A DNA stretch of 64,000 nucleotides, from the NCBI RefSeq assembly GCF_000429165.1, contig NZ_KE386853.1:75694-139693 (forward strand). Reading direction: 5' to 3'. This stretch comes from Acetobacter nitrogenifigens DSM 23921 = NBRC 105050. Lineage in GTDB: Bacteria > Pseudomonadota > Alphaproteobacteria > Acetobacterales > Acetobacteraceae. The notes beneath the pieces are model-generated. The model had not been told where the DNA came from. It worked only from the letters and a program-made list of their open reading frames with translations, and made no database searches. The translations under genes were made by a program, and so were the position numbers. Positions 26,736 to 36,596 of this stretch are shown piece by piece. The first letter of the stretch is position 1. The number at the start of each line of letters is the position of its first letter.

Positions 26736-27659
26736 TTACCGGGCAGCGACAGGACCGATCTGAATCCCCTTACTGTCTGCGGGCGCGGCGGTGGAGGCGA
26801 CGACGACATGTGCTCCGGCTTCTTCGCCCGGAGCTGGCGGCTCCGTTCCGAAGCGTCGGGCCAGCCCGCCCTTGTTGTAGTCGATCGTCTGCGCGAAGCC
26901 GCGTTCTGCGAGCAGCGCGTGCATTTCGGACGGCTGGAACCGGCTACGCCACGGTTCCCCTCGGGTTTTCACGTTCTCGCTCCAGCCGGTAAGAAATTTT
27001 TGCGCCTGTGGCGGGTAGTTTTCCAGCGGCTCCGAGTAATCGAAGACGATGGTGGAGCGGGGCGTCTTCGCTACGACGTCCAGTGTGGCCGAGATAGAGC
27101 CGCGGGTCAGGTAGATAGCGACGCCCAGCCAGACGAAAACTGTTGGCGCAGCAGGGTCGAAACCTGATTCCGCGAGGATGGCGGGCAGAGTCTTGCGTTC
27201 GAAATCGGCTTCAACGAAACGCAGAGTGGCTGGAATCTGGATTTCGGCCTCGACGATGCGTCGACGCTTGAAGTCCTGCATCGCGGCACGATCAAGTTCG
27301 AACGTCGTCAGGTCGGGATACGGGTTGCGAAGTCCGAAGGTGTCGAGGCCTGCTCCCAGTATGACGGCCTGCCTCAGACCATCCCGCGTCGCGCGCTGGC
27401 CGATGACGTCGTTCGCGATTCGGCTGCGCGCGGCAATAAATCGCCGTATCCCGCCACGTCTCAGGTGTTCGTCGGACTGCGCCAGTTCCATGGGATCGGG
27501 CGCCGCAGGCCCGAGTATCGGGACAGCCAGCGGATCTGAAAAAATTGACCCGCGGTCGATGATCTGGTGCTCGGCGCGCAGGCGGGCGACGCCGACCGCC
27601 GTTGAACGCCAGAGATCAGGCGCTTCCGAAGGAGACTCAAGCGCGCCTTTTTGGTTCAC
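26736..27659 (-). CDS. Class I SAM-dependent methyltransferase, LCM/TIGR00027 family
   Basis: The 307-residue protein belongs to the leucine-carboxyl-methyltransferase-like family widespread in bacteria with unknown targets. It shows the family features: an N-terminal [13 protein letters not shown] region, IFSDPLA, the SAM loop [13 protein letters not shown], the acidic strand [14 protein letters not shown], and [13 protein letters not shown]. The GTG start at 27659 overlaps the bioB stop by 4 nt (GTGA), so the gene is translated from the bioB message. A link to biotin is only positional; it does not look like the pimeloyl-ACP methyltransferase BioC. Confidence 0.88.
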   Translation of the reverse strand: MNQKGALESPSEAPDLWRSTAVGVARLRAEHQIIDRGSIFSDPLAVPILGPAAPDPMELAQSDEHLRRGGIRRFIAARSRIANDVIGQRATRDGLRQAVILGAGLDTFGLRNPYPDLTTFELDRAAMQDFKRRRIVEAEIQIPATLRFVEADFERKTLPAILAESGFDPAAPTVFVWLGVAIYLTRGSISATLDVVAKTPRSTIVFDYSEPLENYPPQAQKFLTGWSENVKTRGEPWRSRFQPSEMHALLAERGFAQTIDYNKGGLARRFGTEPPAPGEEAGAHVVVASTAAPADSKGIQIGPVAAR

Positions 27660-28663
27660 GCCTTCGCCATGCTCGTACGCATGCCAAGCCGGTCGATCAG
27701 CTTGCGATCGCGCGTGGCGGCCGGATTCGGCGTGGTGAGCAGACGCTCGCCGTAGAAGATCGAATTCGCGCCAGCCATGAAGCAGAGCGTCTGCGCCTCG
27801 TCCGTCATGTTTTCACGCCCTGCTGCAAGGCGCACGTGGCTCGACGGCATGGCGATACGCGCGGCGGCGATGACGCGGACGAAGTCGATGGGATCGACGG
27901 CTTCGGCTGAGGCGAGCGGCGTTCCCGCGACGCGAACGAGAAGGTTGATCGGCACGCTTTCGGGATGCTTGGGCAGGGAGGCGAGGGTGGCGAGCAGACC
28001 GGCGCGGTCGGACTCGTCCTCCCCCATGCCGACGATGCCGCCGCAGCACACGTTGATGCCCGCGTCGCGGACGTTGGCGAGGGTGTCCAGACGCTCCTGA
28101 TACGTGCGGGTCGTGATGATCTCGCCGTAATATTCAGGGGAGGTGTCGAGGTTGTGGTTGTAGTAATCAAGGCCAGCGTCACGCAGACGGGCGCTCTGTT
28201 CGGCGTCGAGCATGCCGAGGGTGACACAGGTCTCGAGGCCCATAGCCTTCACGCCCTCAATCATCTGGCAGACGGTGTCGAGATCGCGCTCCTTGGGGGA
28301 GCGCCACGCCGCGCCCATGCAGAAGCGCGCAGCTCCTGCGTCGCGCGCGCGGCGCGCTTCGACCAGCACTTTCTCGACCGCCATCAGTTTTTCAGCTTTC
28401 ACGCTCTCCTCGTGGCGGGAGCTTTGCGGGCAATACGCACAGTCCTCCGGGCAGCCGCCGGTCTTGATGGACAGCAGCGTGGAGATCTGGATTTCCGTCG
28501 GGTCGAACCAGGCGCGATGCGTGGTCTGGGCGCGATACATCAGCTCCGGAAACGGCAGGGCCAGCAACTGCTCGATGTCCGCGCGGGTCCAGTCGTGGCG
28601 CGGCATGGGCCGCGACGCGTCAGAGGACGAAAGGGAAGAGCTGAAGGCGCCGCCATCGGCCAT
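27656..28663 (-). CDS. bioB: Biotin synthase
   Basis: The 335-residue radical-SAM enzyme inserts sulfur into dethiobiotin. The cluster motif [12 protein letters not shown] is present after LLSIKTGGC, as are the second-cluster and substrate regions ([47 protein letters not shown]). The start ATG has AGGA 9 nt upstream. No other biotin genes are nearby. Downstream it is coupled to an LCM-type methyltransferase. The 170-nt divergent gap to the EAL gene would hold its promoter. Confidence 0.97.
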   Translation of the reverse strand: MADGGAFSSSLSSSDASRPMPRHDWTRADIEQLLALPFPELMYRAQTTHRAWFDPTEIQISTLLSIKTGGCPEDCAYCPQSSRHEESVKAEKLMAVEKVLVEARRARDAGAARFCMGAAWRSPKERDLDTVCQMIEGVKAMGLETCVTLGMLDAEQSARLRDAGLDYYNHNLDTSPEYYGEIITTRTYQERLDTLANVRDAGINVCCGGIVGMGEDESDRAGLLATLASLPKHPESVPINLLVRVAGTPLASAEAVDPIDFVRVIAAARIAMPSSHVRLAAGRENMTDEAQTLCFMAGANSIFYGERLLTTPNPAATRDRKLIDRLGMRTSMAKA

Positions 28664-28832
28664 GCGTAAATTCCTGCTTTGATCGTGTCTCTGCGGCCGG
28701 TCCGGGGATGAACGTCGCTCGCGCGAACAGGGACTGGCGTCGCGGCGCGCGAAAGCACGCCTCGGGGATCGCTTAAATCATCGTTATCCTCTGTGAGGCA
28801 AGGTCCGTGCAAACACTGTTCGCGCGGGGGGT

Positions 28833-30563
28833 ATGGAGACCGACAGGAAGAACGATGCGGCGGGAGAGCCTGACCGCCGCCTGGAGCGCCTTGCCGCGCT
28901 CGCCTTCGCTGCGGCCGACGTGCTGTTCGAGGTCGATCGGGCGTTGCGGATCCGCCATGTGGGCGGCGCGGCGGTCAGGCTCACCGGCCATAAGCCGAAG
29001 TCGCTCAAAAACCTGTCTCTGTTTGATCTTGTGTCGCCCAGCGACAGGCTGCTGCTGCGTCGCGCGATCGAGGAATTTGAGGAGAAAGGGGCGATCGCCC
29101 GCCTGACTCTCCGTTTTCTGCGGCCGAACGACGCTTCCGTTACAGCGATTTTGGGACTCGCCGCGCTCCCGGGGGCTCCGGGCGAGCGTCTGGTCACGGC
29201 CACTATCGTCGATCGTTCCTTCGTCGCCTGCGCGGATCAGGACGGCCTGATGAGCCGGAGCAGCTTCCTGGACTTCGCCAAGCGGCTCGTCTCCCAGCCG
29301 GGGGAGGCTACGCGCTATCGCGTCGTCATGCTCGCCCTGCCGGACCTCGTGCGCAGCGCGACCCTCAGGCAGACGGGCATAGGCAAAGCGTTCCAGGGAG
29401 AGGTGGAGGCGATTCTCCGGATGCATGCCGAAGGCGGCGGCGTCACCCGGCTTTCCGATGGTTCATTCGCCTATGTGGCGACGAGCGAGGACAGCGAACG
29501 CATCGTCGAACGCAAGATACAGGAGGTGACGGAGTCTCTTCTCGCTTCTGTTCGCATCAGGGATCTGCCGCTCGATTCAAGCCTGATGGAGCAGAAGGAA
29601 GTCGAAACCGCGATGGATTTTGCGCTCTCCGCCTTTAACGAGGACATCGCCGACGCCTTCTCATTCAAGAGCTTGCCGGAATGTCTCGCCGCAGCGTCTC
29701 GCAACGATCGGGGACTAGCGAGTTCCTGCCGTAACATCATTGAGGACGAGACGTTTTTTCAAGTTCTGCAGCCGGTCATCGCTTTCAAGACTGGTCATGT
29801 GCAGCATTACGAGGTGCTCACCCGTTTTGCCGAAGGCGTCGCACGGGGGCTCGCCAATACGAGTGAGTTCGTGAAGGTCGCGGAGCGGATCGGCATGATC
29901 AACACGTTCGATCTGCTGAACTGCGTCAAAACATTGAAGTTGCTTGAAAAGCTTCCTGCAGGCGTCAAACTCGCGCTGAATCTCTCCGGCCGCTCCATGC
30001 AGTCTCCGGAATTCGGGGAGCGTCTCCTGAACGTGCTGGACAGCGAGAGCAGGAACGTCGCCGCCTCCCGCTTGCTGATCGAAATCACCGAAACGAGCGG
30101 GATCGTGGATTTTGATGCGCCGACAGAGCTTGTGCGGAAGCTGCACGCACGCGGCCACCACATATGCCTCGACGATTTCGGCGCCGGCGCCATGAGCTTC
30201 GAGTATTTGAGACGATTCCCTGTCAGCTATATCAAAATCGACGGGCAGTTCTTCCGGAGCGCGATGAGCAATTCCCGCGACCGTATCCTTGTCCGGGCCA
30301 TCGCGCGTTGCAGTTTCGACGTCGGTTGTCGCACCGTTGCGGAAATGATCGAAACGGAGATGGAGGCCGCTCTGGCGCGCGAACTGGGTATTGAATGCGG
30401 CCAGGGCTGGCTGTTCGGGCGGCCTGTCACAGCAGACGCCCTGCTGGCCGCCTCCACAAAGATGCCTGATATCGGGACGCCTGCCACGCCGCTGCAACAG
30501 GCTGCGACGCCTGTCACAAACATTCAGCGTCAACGCCGTCCCGCTACGACGGCTGATTCCTGA
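28833..30563 (+). CDS. PAS - degenerate GGDEF - EAL protein, probable c-di-GMP phosphodiesterase
   Basis: The 576-residue protein probably hydrolyses c-di-GMP. An N-terminal PAS-like domain (about residues 20-80, LFEVDRALRIRHVGG) is followed by a region shaped like GGDEF (about 150-260), where the signature is replaced by SDGSF at 208-212, so cyclase activity is not expected. The EAL domain (about 310-545) keeps the key residues: EVLTR at 327, the Asn in LALNLSG, Glu in IEITET, DDFGAG, YIKID, a Glu in VAEMIE and the Gln of QGWLFGRP. A Thr/Pro-rich tail ends it. No transmembrane segment is seen. It is divergent from bioB. Confidence 0.9.
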   Translation: METDRKNDAAGEPDRRLERLAALAFAAADVLFEVDRALRIRHVGGAAVRLTGHKPKSLKNLSLFDLVSPSDRLLLRRAIEEFEEKGAIARLTLRFLRPNDASVTAILGLAALPGAPGERLVTATIVDRSFVACADQDGLMSRSSFLDFAKRLVSQPGEATRYRVVMLALPDLVRSATLRQTGIGKAFQGEVEAILRMHAEGGGVTRLSDGSFAYVATSEDSERIVERKIQEVTESLLASVRIRDLPLDSSLMEQKEVETAMDFALSAFNEDIADAFSFKSLPECLAAASRNDRGLASSCRNIIEDETFFQVLQPVIAFKTGHVQHYEVLTRFAEGVARGLANTSEFVKVAERIGMINTFDLLNCVKTLKLLEKLPAGVKLALNLSGRSMQSPEFGERLLNVLDSESRNVAASRLLIEITETSGIVDFDAPTELVRKLHARGHHICLDDFGAGAMSFEYLRRFPVSYIKIDGQFFRSAMSNSRDRILVRAIARCSFDVGCRTVAEMIETEMEAALARELGIECGQGWLFGRPVTADALLAASTKMPDIGTPATPLQQAATPVTNIQRQRRPATTADS

Positions 30564-30817
30564 CTCGCTTTCGTCTTCGTAACTTCGTCGCCAGGACGCA
30601 CGAACGCGTCGCACGGGTTGCGCAAGGTTTCTTGACGCATCGAATTTTTGGGCGCAGGCGAGGGGGTCAAGCCGCTGGCTGGCGCCTCCTGTGACGGTCG
30701 CGCCGCCGGTAGCCTGTATCCGCGTCAGGCGATGGCCTGGCCCGGCCTGCCCGGAAATACGCGGAGGTCGGACAACGGTGGCGGCCGTGACTGAAGAGGA
30801 GCCGACACGGGGTTGGA

Positions 30818-31651
30818 ATGAAGCACTGGCGCATTGATCAAATGGACTGGGACAGCTTCCAGCCATCCCGTGTGGACCCTGACATTATCGCCGTCGTGAA
30901 GGCCGCTTCCGTCGTCGAACGGAACGGCGTGGACTACGCGGTCTATCTTAACGGCGTTTTTTCGGACGATGCGGATTTCCAGAAGGCCGCCGACAACTGG
31001 GCGGTTGAGGAAGTGCAGCATGGCGACGCGCTTGGCCGCTGGGCCATGCTCGCCGACCCGACCTGGAATTATCCGGAGGCGTTCGAGCGTTACCGGTCGA
31101 AGTTTTCTATCGACCTGAACGCAACTTCCTCCGTTCGGGGGTCCCGAACTGGGGAACTGATCGCCCGGTGCATGGTGGAGACCGGCACGTCGTCCTTCTA
31201 CTCGGCGTTGGCCGACGCGACCGACGAACCGCTGCTCAAGGCGATCTGCAAGCAGATCGCGGCTGACGAGTACCGTCATTTCAAGCTGTTCTACGACCAT
31301 ATGCAGCGCTACCTGAAGCGCGAGCGTCTGGGCGCGTGGACGCGCGCGCGCATCGCGCTTGGCCGTGTGACGGAAAGCGAGGACGACGAACTCGCGTCCG
31401 CCTACCACACCACGAACGAGCCCGAATCGATGTCCTATGACCGGAAGCGCTGCATCGCGGCGTATATGTCCCGAGCGATGGGCGTTTATCGCCGCAAGCA
31501 TCTGGACCGGGTCACGGGCATGATCTTCAAGACAATTGGTTTTCGTCCCCATGGCCGGTTACATTCGCTGGCCTGCTCATTGACCTATGCACTTGTGCGG
31601 ATGCGTCAGAAGAGCTTCGCCCGCGCGGCGTCGGCCACCGCCTCAGCCTGA
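30818..31651 (+). CDS. Ferritin-like di-iron protein
   Basis: The 277-residue protein is mostly helical with two E-x-x-H iron ligands in ferritin-like spacing: EEVQHG near residue 69 and ADEYRHF near 150, with further acidic residues such as ETGTSS between them. The pattern resembles acyl-ACP desaturase/ferritin-like oxidases, but the protein is shorter than desaturases and no substrate can be named. The C-terminal end carries a hydrophobic, basic stretch (LHSLACSLTYALVRMRQK). The ATG is preceded by GGGGTTGGA. Its relation to the flanking EAL and peptidase genes is unclear. Confidence 0.8.
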   Translation: MKHWRIDQMDWDSFQPSRVDPDIIAVVKAASVVERNGVDYAVYLNGVFSDDADFQKAADNWAVEEVQHGDALGRWAMLADPTWNYPEAFERYRSKFSIDLNATSSVRGSRTGELIARCMVETGTSSFYSALADATDEPLLKAICKQIAADEYRHFKLFYDHMQRYLKRERLGAWTRARIALGRVTESEDDELASAYHTTNEPESMSYDRKRCIAAYMSRAMGVYRRKHLDRVTGMIFKTIGFRPHGRLHSLACSLTYALVRMRQKSFARAASATASA

Positions 31652-31726
31652 GGCGAGCATTTCCAACGGGAGGGGCCGACCCTCTATCGAAACAGACGTC
31701 GTTCCAACAAAAAGAGGAAATCCCGA

Positions 31727-33880
31727 ATGGTACGTTCGATTGCGGCGTTTGGGGCCGCGAGCCCGCGCCCTGCCTCGCGCGATGCTTCGTCCTGCGCGAC
31801 GTTAGCGGGTGTCCCGCGTCGGCGCGTCTTCGCCACGCTGCTCGCGACATGCGCTTTCGGATCGCTTCTGGCCGCCGGGCAGGCAGGCGCCGCGACCCAG
31901 ACGAAGCAGCAGACAGCCTTCGGAACCTGGGGGTTCGATCTCGCGGGACGCGACACGGCAGTCAAACCGGGCGACAACTTCTTCGAATACGCCAACGGGA
32001 CGGAAGTGCGCGCCATCGTGATCCCACCCGATCGCACCTCTTTCGGTCCGTTCGACCGGCTGCGCGAGCTGTCGCGTGAGCGGGTGCGGGCGATTCTGAC
32101 CGATCTGGCGAAGAAGCCGAGCGCCGATCCGAAAACCAGCGACGAGAAGCTGGCGACGTATTACACGACGCTGATGGACGCGGCGGCCATCGAGAAACTC
32201 GGCGCTGCCCCTCTTGCGGAAGATCTGGCGGCCATCCGCGCCGTGGCGACGCCTGCGGCTTTCGCTCACCTCACAGGCGCTGGCCAGAGTTCGTTCCAGT
32301 ATTCCGCCTTCGCGATGGGGATCCAGCCGGACGCCAAGGATCCGACGCGCTTCGCCATCTATGTCGATCAGGGCGGCACGGGCCTGCCGGATCGGGATTA
32401 TTACCTGAAGCCGGAATTCGCCGCGAAGAAGCAGGCGTATCAGGCCTATATCGAGAAGATGCTGGGTCTGGTCGGGTGGCCCGATGCGAAGGCTCGTGCT
32501 GCCGATATCGTCGCCTTCGAGACCTCGATCGCGCAGGTCCAGTGGGCGCGCGCCGACATGCGCGACCCGGACAAGACCTATAACCCTCGCTCGGTGGCGG
32601 AACTGAAAGCCCAGGCCCCCGGCTTCGACTGGGATGCGTGGCTCGCCGGGGCTGGCATTACGACTGCGCAGGCGGATGCGGCGAAGCTGATTGTCGAAGA
32701 ACCGTCCGCAATTACGGGCGAAGCGAAGATCCTCGGGCAGACGCCGCTGCCGACCTTGCAGGCCTGGCTTGCGTTTCATCTGGCGGACAACGCGGCGTCG
32801 GACCTGTCGGATGCTTTTGTGCAGGCGTCTTACGAATTCAACAACAAGACGCTGGCCGGGCAGCCGCAACTAGCGGAGCGCTGGAAGCGTGTCACCGACG
32901 CGACCGATCACGCCATGGGCTGGGCGCTCGGGAAGATCTATGTCGATCGTTATTTCCCGCCCGAGAGTCGGGCGAAGATGCAGGCGCTGACGCAAAAACT
33001 CAAAGCCGCGTTCCGCGTGCGCCTCGAGCATAATGCGTGGATGTCGGCGCAGACGCGTGAAGCTGCGATCCGGAAACTCGACAACTTCGAAATCCAGATC
33101 GGCTACCCGAAAAAATGGCGTGATTACGCGTCTCTTACCGTGCGTCCTGGAGACGCTTACGGCAACGCCGCTCGAGCCATCGGCTTCGAATGGAACTACT
33201 GGCTGGGGCATCTGGGCAAGCCGGTCGATCGTGACGAGTGGGATATGACCCCGCAGACGGTCAACGCCTACAACAACCCCGTGTTCAACGAAGTAGTCTT
33301 CCCCGCATCCATTCTGCAGGCGCCGTTCTTCGATCCGAAGGCCGATCCCGCGATCAACTACGGCGCCATCGGCGGCGTGATCGGTCACGAAATGACGCAC
33401 GGCTTCGACGATGAAGGCCGGAAATTCGACGAGCATGGCCGCCTGAAGGATTGGTGGACCAAGGAGGACGCTGCGCGGTTCGACGCGCTCGGCGCGAAGT
33501 ATGGCGCGCAATACGACGCGTTCGAGGTGCTGCCCGGCGTGCATCTGAACGGCAAGCTGACGATGGGCGAGAACATCGCCGATCTTGGTGGAATCACTCT
33601 GGCGGTCGACGCCTACCGTGCGTCTCTGGGCGGCAAGGCGGCGCCGGTCGTCGCGGGCCTGACAGGCGATCAGCGGGTGTTCCTCGGCTGGGCGCAGGTC
33701 TGGCGGCAGAAGGTGCGCGACGATCGCGCGCGCCAGCTTGCGGTCGTGGACCCGCATTCGGCCCCTGCTGCGCGCGTGAACCTGCCGATGCACAATGTCG
33801 ACGCCTGGTATGATGCGTGGAATGTGCAGCCGGGAGAGAAGCTGTATCTGGCGCCGGACGCCCGCGTTAAAATCTGGTAG
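31727..33880 (+). CDS. M13 family zinc metallopeptidase, exported
   Basis: The 717-residue neprilysin/PepO-like endopeptidase cleaves short peptides, probably in the periplasm. A long N-terminal region includes a signal peptide (RRRVFATLLATCAFGSLLA, cleavage near AGAA about residue 56). The mature protein starts GFDLAGRDTAVKPGDNFFEYANG, typical of the family. The catalytic motif HEMTH is at 554-558, the third zinc ligand is Glu615 in GENIADLGG, and the substrate segment is NAYNNP. It ends with the usual short C-terminal KIW, where the family often has a CXXW-type end. The start ATG follows AGAGGA. Confidence 0.95.
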   Translation: MVRSIAAFGAASPRPASRDASSCATLAGVPRRRVFATLLATCAFGSLLAAGQAGAATQTKQQTAFGTWGFDLAGRDTAVKPGDNFFEYANGTEVRAIVIPPDRTSFGPFDRLRELSRERVRAILTDLAKKPSADPKTSDEKLATYYTTLMDAAAIEKLGAAPLAEDLAAIRAVATPAAFAHLTGAGQSSFQYSAFAMGIQPDAKDPTRFAIYVDQGGTGLPDRDYYLKPEFAAKKQAYQAYIEKMLGLVGWPDAKARAADIVAFETSIAQVQWARADMRDPDKTYNPRSVAELKAQAPGFDWDAWLAGAGITTAQADAAKLIVEEPSAITGEAKILGQTPLPTLQAWLAFHLADNAASDLSDAFVQASYEFNNKTLAGQPQLAERWKRVTDATDHAMGWALGKIYVDRYFPPESRAKMQALTQKLKAAFRVRLEHNAWMSAQTREAAIRKLDNFEIQIGYPKKWRDYASLTVRPGDAYGNAARAIGFEWNYWLGHLGKPVDRDEWDMTPQTVNAYNNPVFNEVVFPASILQAPFFDPKADPAINYGAIGGVIGHEMTHGFDDEGRKFDEHGRLKDWWTKEDAARFDALGAKYGAQYDAFEVLPGVHLNGKLTMGENIADLGGITLAVDAYRASLGGKAAPVVAGLTGDQRVFLGWAQVWRQKVRDDRARQLAVVDPHSAPAARVNLPMHNVDAWYDAWNVQPGEKLYLAPDARVKIW

Positions 33881-33892
33881 ACGGTCGCGCAG

Positions 33893-33927
33893 TCCCGCCC
33901 GTCGCCATTTGCGCGGGGTGGGCGGGA
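33893..33927 (+). terminator. Hairpin after the M13 peptidase gene
   Basis: The 8-bp arms TCCCGCCC and GGGCGGGA flank a 19-nt loop. The hairpin begins 12 nt after the stop. There is no T tract. Confidence 0.35.
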
Positions 33928-34006
33928 AGCTGACACCGGTCCTGTTCTGGCGGGACGATGAACCCGACCTCCGGCCTCCGCTGGCGCGGTCGTGGAGGAT
34001 GGTTTT

Positions 34007-34756
34007 ATGACGACATTGACCCTCGGTTATCGCAACGCTCCCGAGCACGCCGCTGTCGCAGCCGCCGTGGCGCGTGTGCTTGAAGCGCATGACATGGAGC
34101 CGGAATACGTCACCGGCCCCGATCAGGCGCTGACCGAGATGCTTGAAAGTGGTGAGCTCGACGTGTTCGCAACCGCGTGGTTGCCGAGCGTGGACGCCGC
34201 CTGGGTTTCGGAGACGGTGGAGGCGCGGGGCGATCTTTACCGTCCCACGTTCTGCTGTTGCGTCGCCGACACACCGGAACTGGCGGGCGTCGCGTCTCTG
34301 TCGGATCTTGCCGCATCGTCCGCTTCGCGAAATCTGCTTGTGCCTGCTTCCGTCCTGCCGCGTGTGCGGCAGATGGTGGGAAGTTACGGGCTGACGGAAG
34401 CAGGGTTCACCATCGAGGCTCAGCCGGATGAGGAGGCGTTTGAGGCTCTGGCCGCCGCTTTCGCCGCAGGAGAGCCGGTCGTGGCGGCGTTGTTTGCGCC
34501 GAACTTCCTGTTGCATCGTTACGCGCTTCGGACGCTGAACGACCCGCGCGGCGCGCTGGGCGGGGAACAGACGGCGCAGCTTCTGATCAACCGTAGCCGG
34601 GCGGAGAGGCTGGACTCCGATCTGCTGGACGAACTCGACGAACTCACGCTGGGCAATCGCGTCGTCAGCGCGCTGGACGACGCCGTGCGTCATGGCGGCA
34701 TGACAGCCGATGACGCAGCCGAAGCGTGGCAACGGGGACGCCTGCTGCCACGCTGA
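34007..34756 (+). CDS. OpuAC-like substrate-binding domain protein without signal peptide
   Basis: The 249-residue protein resembles the glycine-betaine/choline binding domain OpuAC of ABC transporters (LTLGYRNAPEHAAVAAAVARVLE at the start, the FATAWLPSVDAAWV segment where betaine-type proteins bind the quaternary amine). It lacks any signal peptide or lipobox, and no permease or ATPase gene is nearby, so a cytoplasmic role is likely. ATG 34007 is chosen because GGAGG lies 8 nt upstream; a GTG at 33992 would add five residues. A methyltransferase-like gene follows after 37 nt. Confidence 0.82.
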   Translation: MTTLTLGYRNAPEHAAVAAAVARVLEAHDMEPEYVTGPDQALTEMLESGELDVFATAWLPSVDAAWVSETVEARGDLYRPTFCCCVADTPELAGVASLSDLAASSASRNLLVPASVLPRVRQMVGSYGLTEAGFTIEAQPDEEAFEALAAAFAAGEPVVAALFAPNFLLHRYALRTLNDPRGALGGEQTAQLLINRSRAERLDSDLLDELDELTLGNRVVSALDDAVRHGGMTADDAAEAWQRGRLLPR

Positions 34757-34793
34757 CGCATGACGCGTCTTCACGCGGATACTGGAGGCGCCG

Positions 34794-35828
34794 ATGGTCG
34801 TTGATGTGGCGAGGCTGCGGACACTGATAGTTGGCGCTGCGGCCGCGCCCCCGTCCTGGGTCGCCGATGCGGTCACTCTCTGGCGTGACGACGTGATAAA
34901 CGTCTGGGAAGAGGCGTCGCGTAGCGATGCGGGGACATGCCTCGATACTCTCCCGATCGATGACGACGCCGGTTTCGATCTGATTCTATGCGCGGCCCCG
35001 CTCGACGCGCCGAACGGGGCGCAGCGGCTGCTTGAGCGGCTGTCCGGACTGCTGAGCGTCAACGGCGTAATTCTGGCTGCCGCACGTGTTGGCGAGCTGG
35101 TGAACGGCGACGCCGTGATGCGCCGTCTTTTCGAAAAGATGTCCGCTGCGCCGAAGGAAGATGCCGCCACGTGTTTTGCGCGACTTCGAGAGCCCCCTTC
35201 GCGTGCTGCGGCGATCATCGCGACGCCGCCCGTCATGCCTGACGACGGTGGTCCCCGTTACACGATTTCGGAGCTTTCGACTCTGGTCGAAGCCGCAGGG
35301 CTCACAATCGACGATCCATATCCGCGCGCCTGCTACGACATCGCGCTTCTACTGGAAAGTCAGCCGCGTCTGTGGGATTGTGCGGCCAACCTGTCCGCTT
35401 CGGAGCGTCGGGCGGCGGCGTTCGCATTATGCGTCCCCGAGGTTCCGCCCGGCGAAACCCTGCTGCATGTCGTCTCACTTCGCCCTGCAGCCGCTCCGGC
35501 GCGATCGTATGAAGCTTCGGCGATTCCCGTGCTGCTTGGTTGCACGGGCATCGCTCTCTCGATGTCAATGACGGACGATCATTTCCTGCCAGTCCAGATC
35601 GGCGCCGTTTCGGCTATGCTGCCGTTGCCGCCGCAGGCGCGTGGGGTTGCTCCGCTTATCGACGGGCGACGCGGAGTCGCGGATCTGGCGCGCATGCTCG
35701 CCACGCGTGGCGTCGATCAGGCGCAATTCGATGCGGTGTGGGGCCAGATGGCGGCGACGCTGCAAGCTCTCGGGGCTCTGGGGTTCCGGCCCAGCGCAGC
35801 GTCCGGCGACGTCACGCAGGCGTCGTGA
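34794..35828 (+). CDS. Methyltransferase-like protein, degenerate SAM-binding part
   Basis: The 344-residue protein resembles class I methyltransferases only in part: FDLILCAAPLDAPN and LLSVNGVILAAARVGEL match the post-motif-I strands, but the Gly-rich SAM loop is replaced by LIVGAAAAPPSW. A C-terminal domain of about 80 residues (from MTDDHFLPVQIG, with LIDGRRGVADLARML) resembles small winged-helix-like modules seen on other methyltransferase regulators. The activity is uncertain. The start ATG has GGAGG 6 nt upstream. The stop overlaps the DUF218 gene start (GTGA), so the two are coupled. Confidence 0.7.
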   Translation: MVVDVARLRTLIVGAAAAPPSWVADAVTLWRDDVINVWEEASRSDAGTCLDTLPIDDDAGFDLILCAAPLDAPNGAQRLLERLSGLLSVNGVILAAARVGELVNGDAVMRRLFEKMSAAPKEDAATCFARLREPPSRAAAIIATPPVMPDDGGPRYTISELSTLVEAAGLTIDDPYPRACYDIALLLESQPRLWDCAANLSASERRAAAFALCVPEVPPGETLLHVVSLRPAAAPARSYEASAIPVLLGCTGIALSMSMTDDHFLPVQIGAVSAMLPLPPQARGVAPLIDGRRGVADLARMLATRGVDQAQFDAVWGQMAATLQALGALGFRPSAASGDVTQAS

Positions 35829-36331
35829 CGCCCATCATCATTTTCGGCGCAGCCTTGCGCCCGGATGGAAGCGCGACGGAGACGTTGCGCCGCAGGATCG
35901 CCGCCGCTGTGGCTCATGGCTGGCGGATCGGCGACGCGCTCTATGTGCCGACTGGCGGCGTTCCGCAGTCGGGCGTCACCGAGGCGCAGGTCATGACCGC
36001 GCTGTTGCTCGACGCCGGAATCGCGCGGGACGCGATTCTTCCGGAAGATCGCGCGGGCGACACCTGCGATTCGGTTCTGATCTGTTCGGATATGCTGCGC
36101 GAACTGGGGCATCGTGGGCCGGTGTCCATCGTGACCAGCGATTTTCATATGATGCGTTGCGCGGCGATGGCGCTGTTCGCCGGATGGAGAATCACGCGGG
36201 TTCCCGCCACCGCGCTCCACCCGCGCGGTCGCGCGTGGCGGATGTGGGTCTGGGCGCGGGAGTTCCCGGCGACGGCATGGGATGTGGCGCTCGTCGTCCT
36301 GTGGCGCGCGGGGGTGATGAAGACGCCCTGA
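35825..36331 (+). CDS. YdcF/DUF218 family protein
   Basis: The 168-residue protein has the DUF218 fold, known from YdcF, SanA and ElyC, which act in or near envelope biogenesis; no enzyme activity is firmly known. Seen: PIIIFGAALRPDGSAT at the start, VPTGGVPQSGVTEAQVM, a DTCDSVL segment, and the family's TSDFHMMRCAAM. No N-terminal membrane anchor is present, unlike SanA/ElyC, so it looks like the soluble YdcF type. The GTG start at 35825 overlaps the preceding stop by 4 nt. The frame upstream is open but shadows the neighbour. Confidence 0.85.
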   Translation: MTPIIIFGAALRPDGSATETLRRRIAAAVAHGWRIGDALYVPTGGVPQSGVTEAQVMTALLLDAGIARDAILPEDRAGDTCDSVLICSDMLRELGHRGPVSIVTSDFHMMRCAAMALFAGWRITRVPATALHPRGRAWRMWVWAREFPATAWDVALVVLWRAGVMKTP

Positions 36332-36596
36332 GCCATGCGTGGGGCGGTCGGCCCGGTTGACACGGGGCGCGGATTTTCTTCATCAGGACGCGCGACGCTG
36401 TAATGGCGGCGTTGCTGAGGCAGGTTGGACGTCTTTTTCGATAACCGCATCGTTCTGCGGCGTGTCGTGAAATCGGATGAAACGCCAGCAGCCTCCGTCG
36501 TCGCGCCCGACGTAACGGGCTTGCGGCCAATTCATCATCTGACAGGACGTCTCGAGGGCTCAGCGGGCGCCTTGTAGCGTCGCTCTGGAGTGGTTC

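Noticed and set aside
32870-35236. 788-codon minus-strand frame
   Set aside because: Antisense to the M13 peptidase, OpuAC-like and methyltransferase-like genes, each with proper start signals or motifs. The translation shows no recognisable domain.
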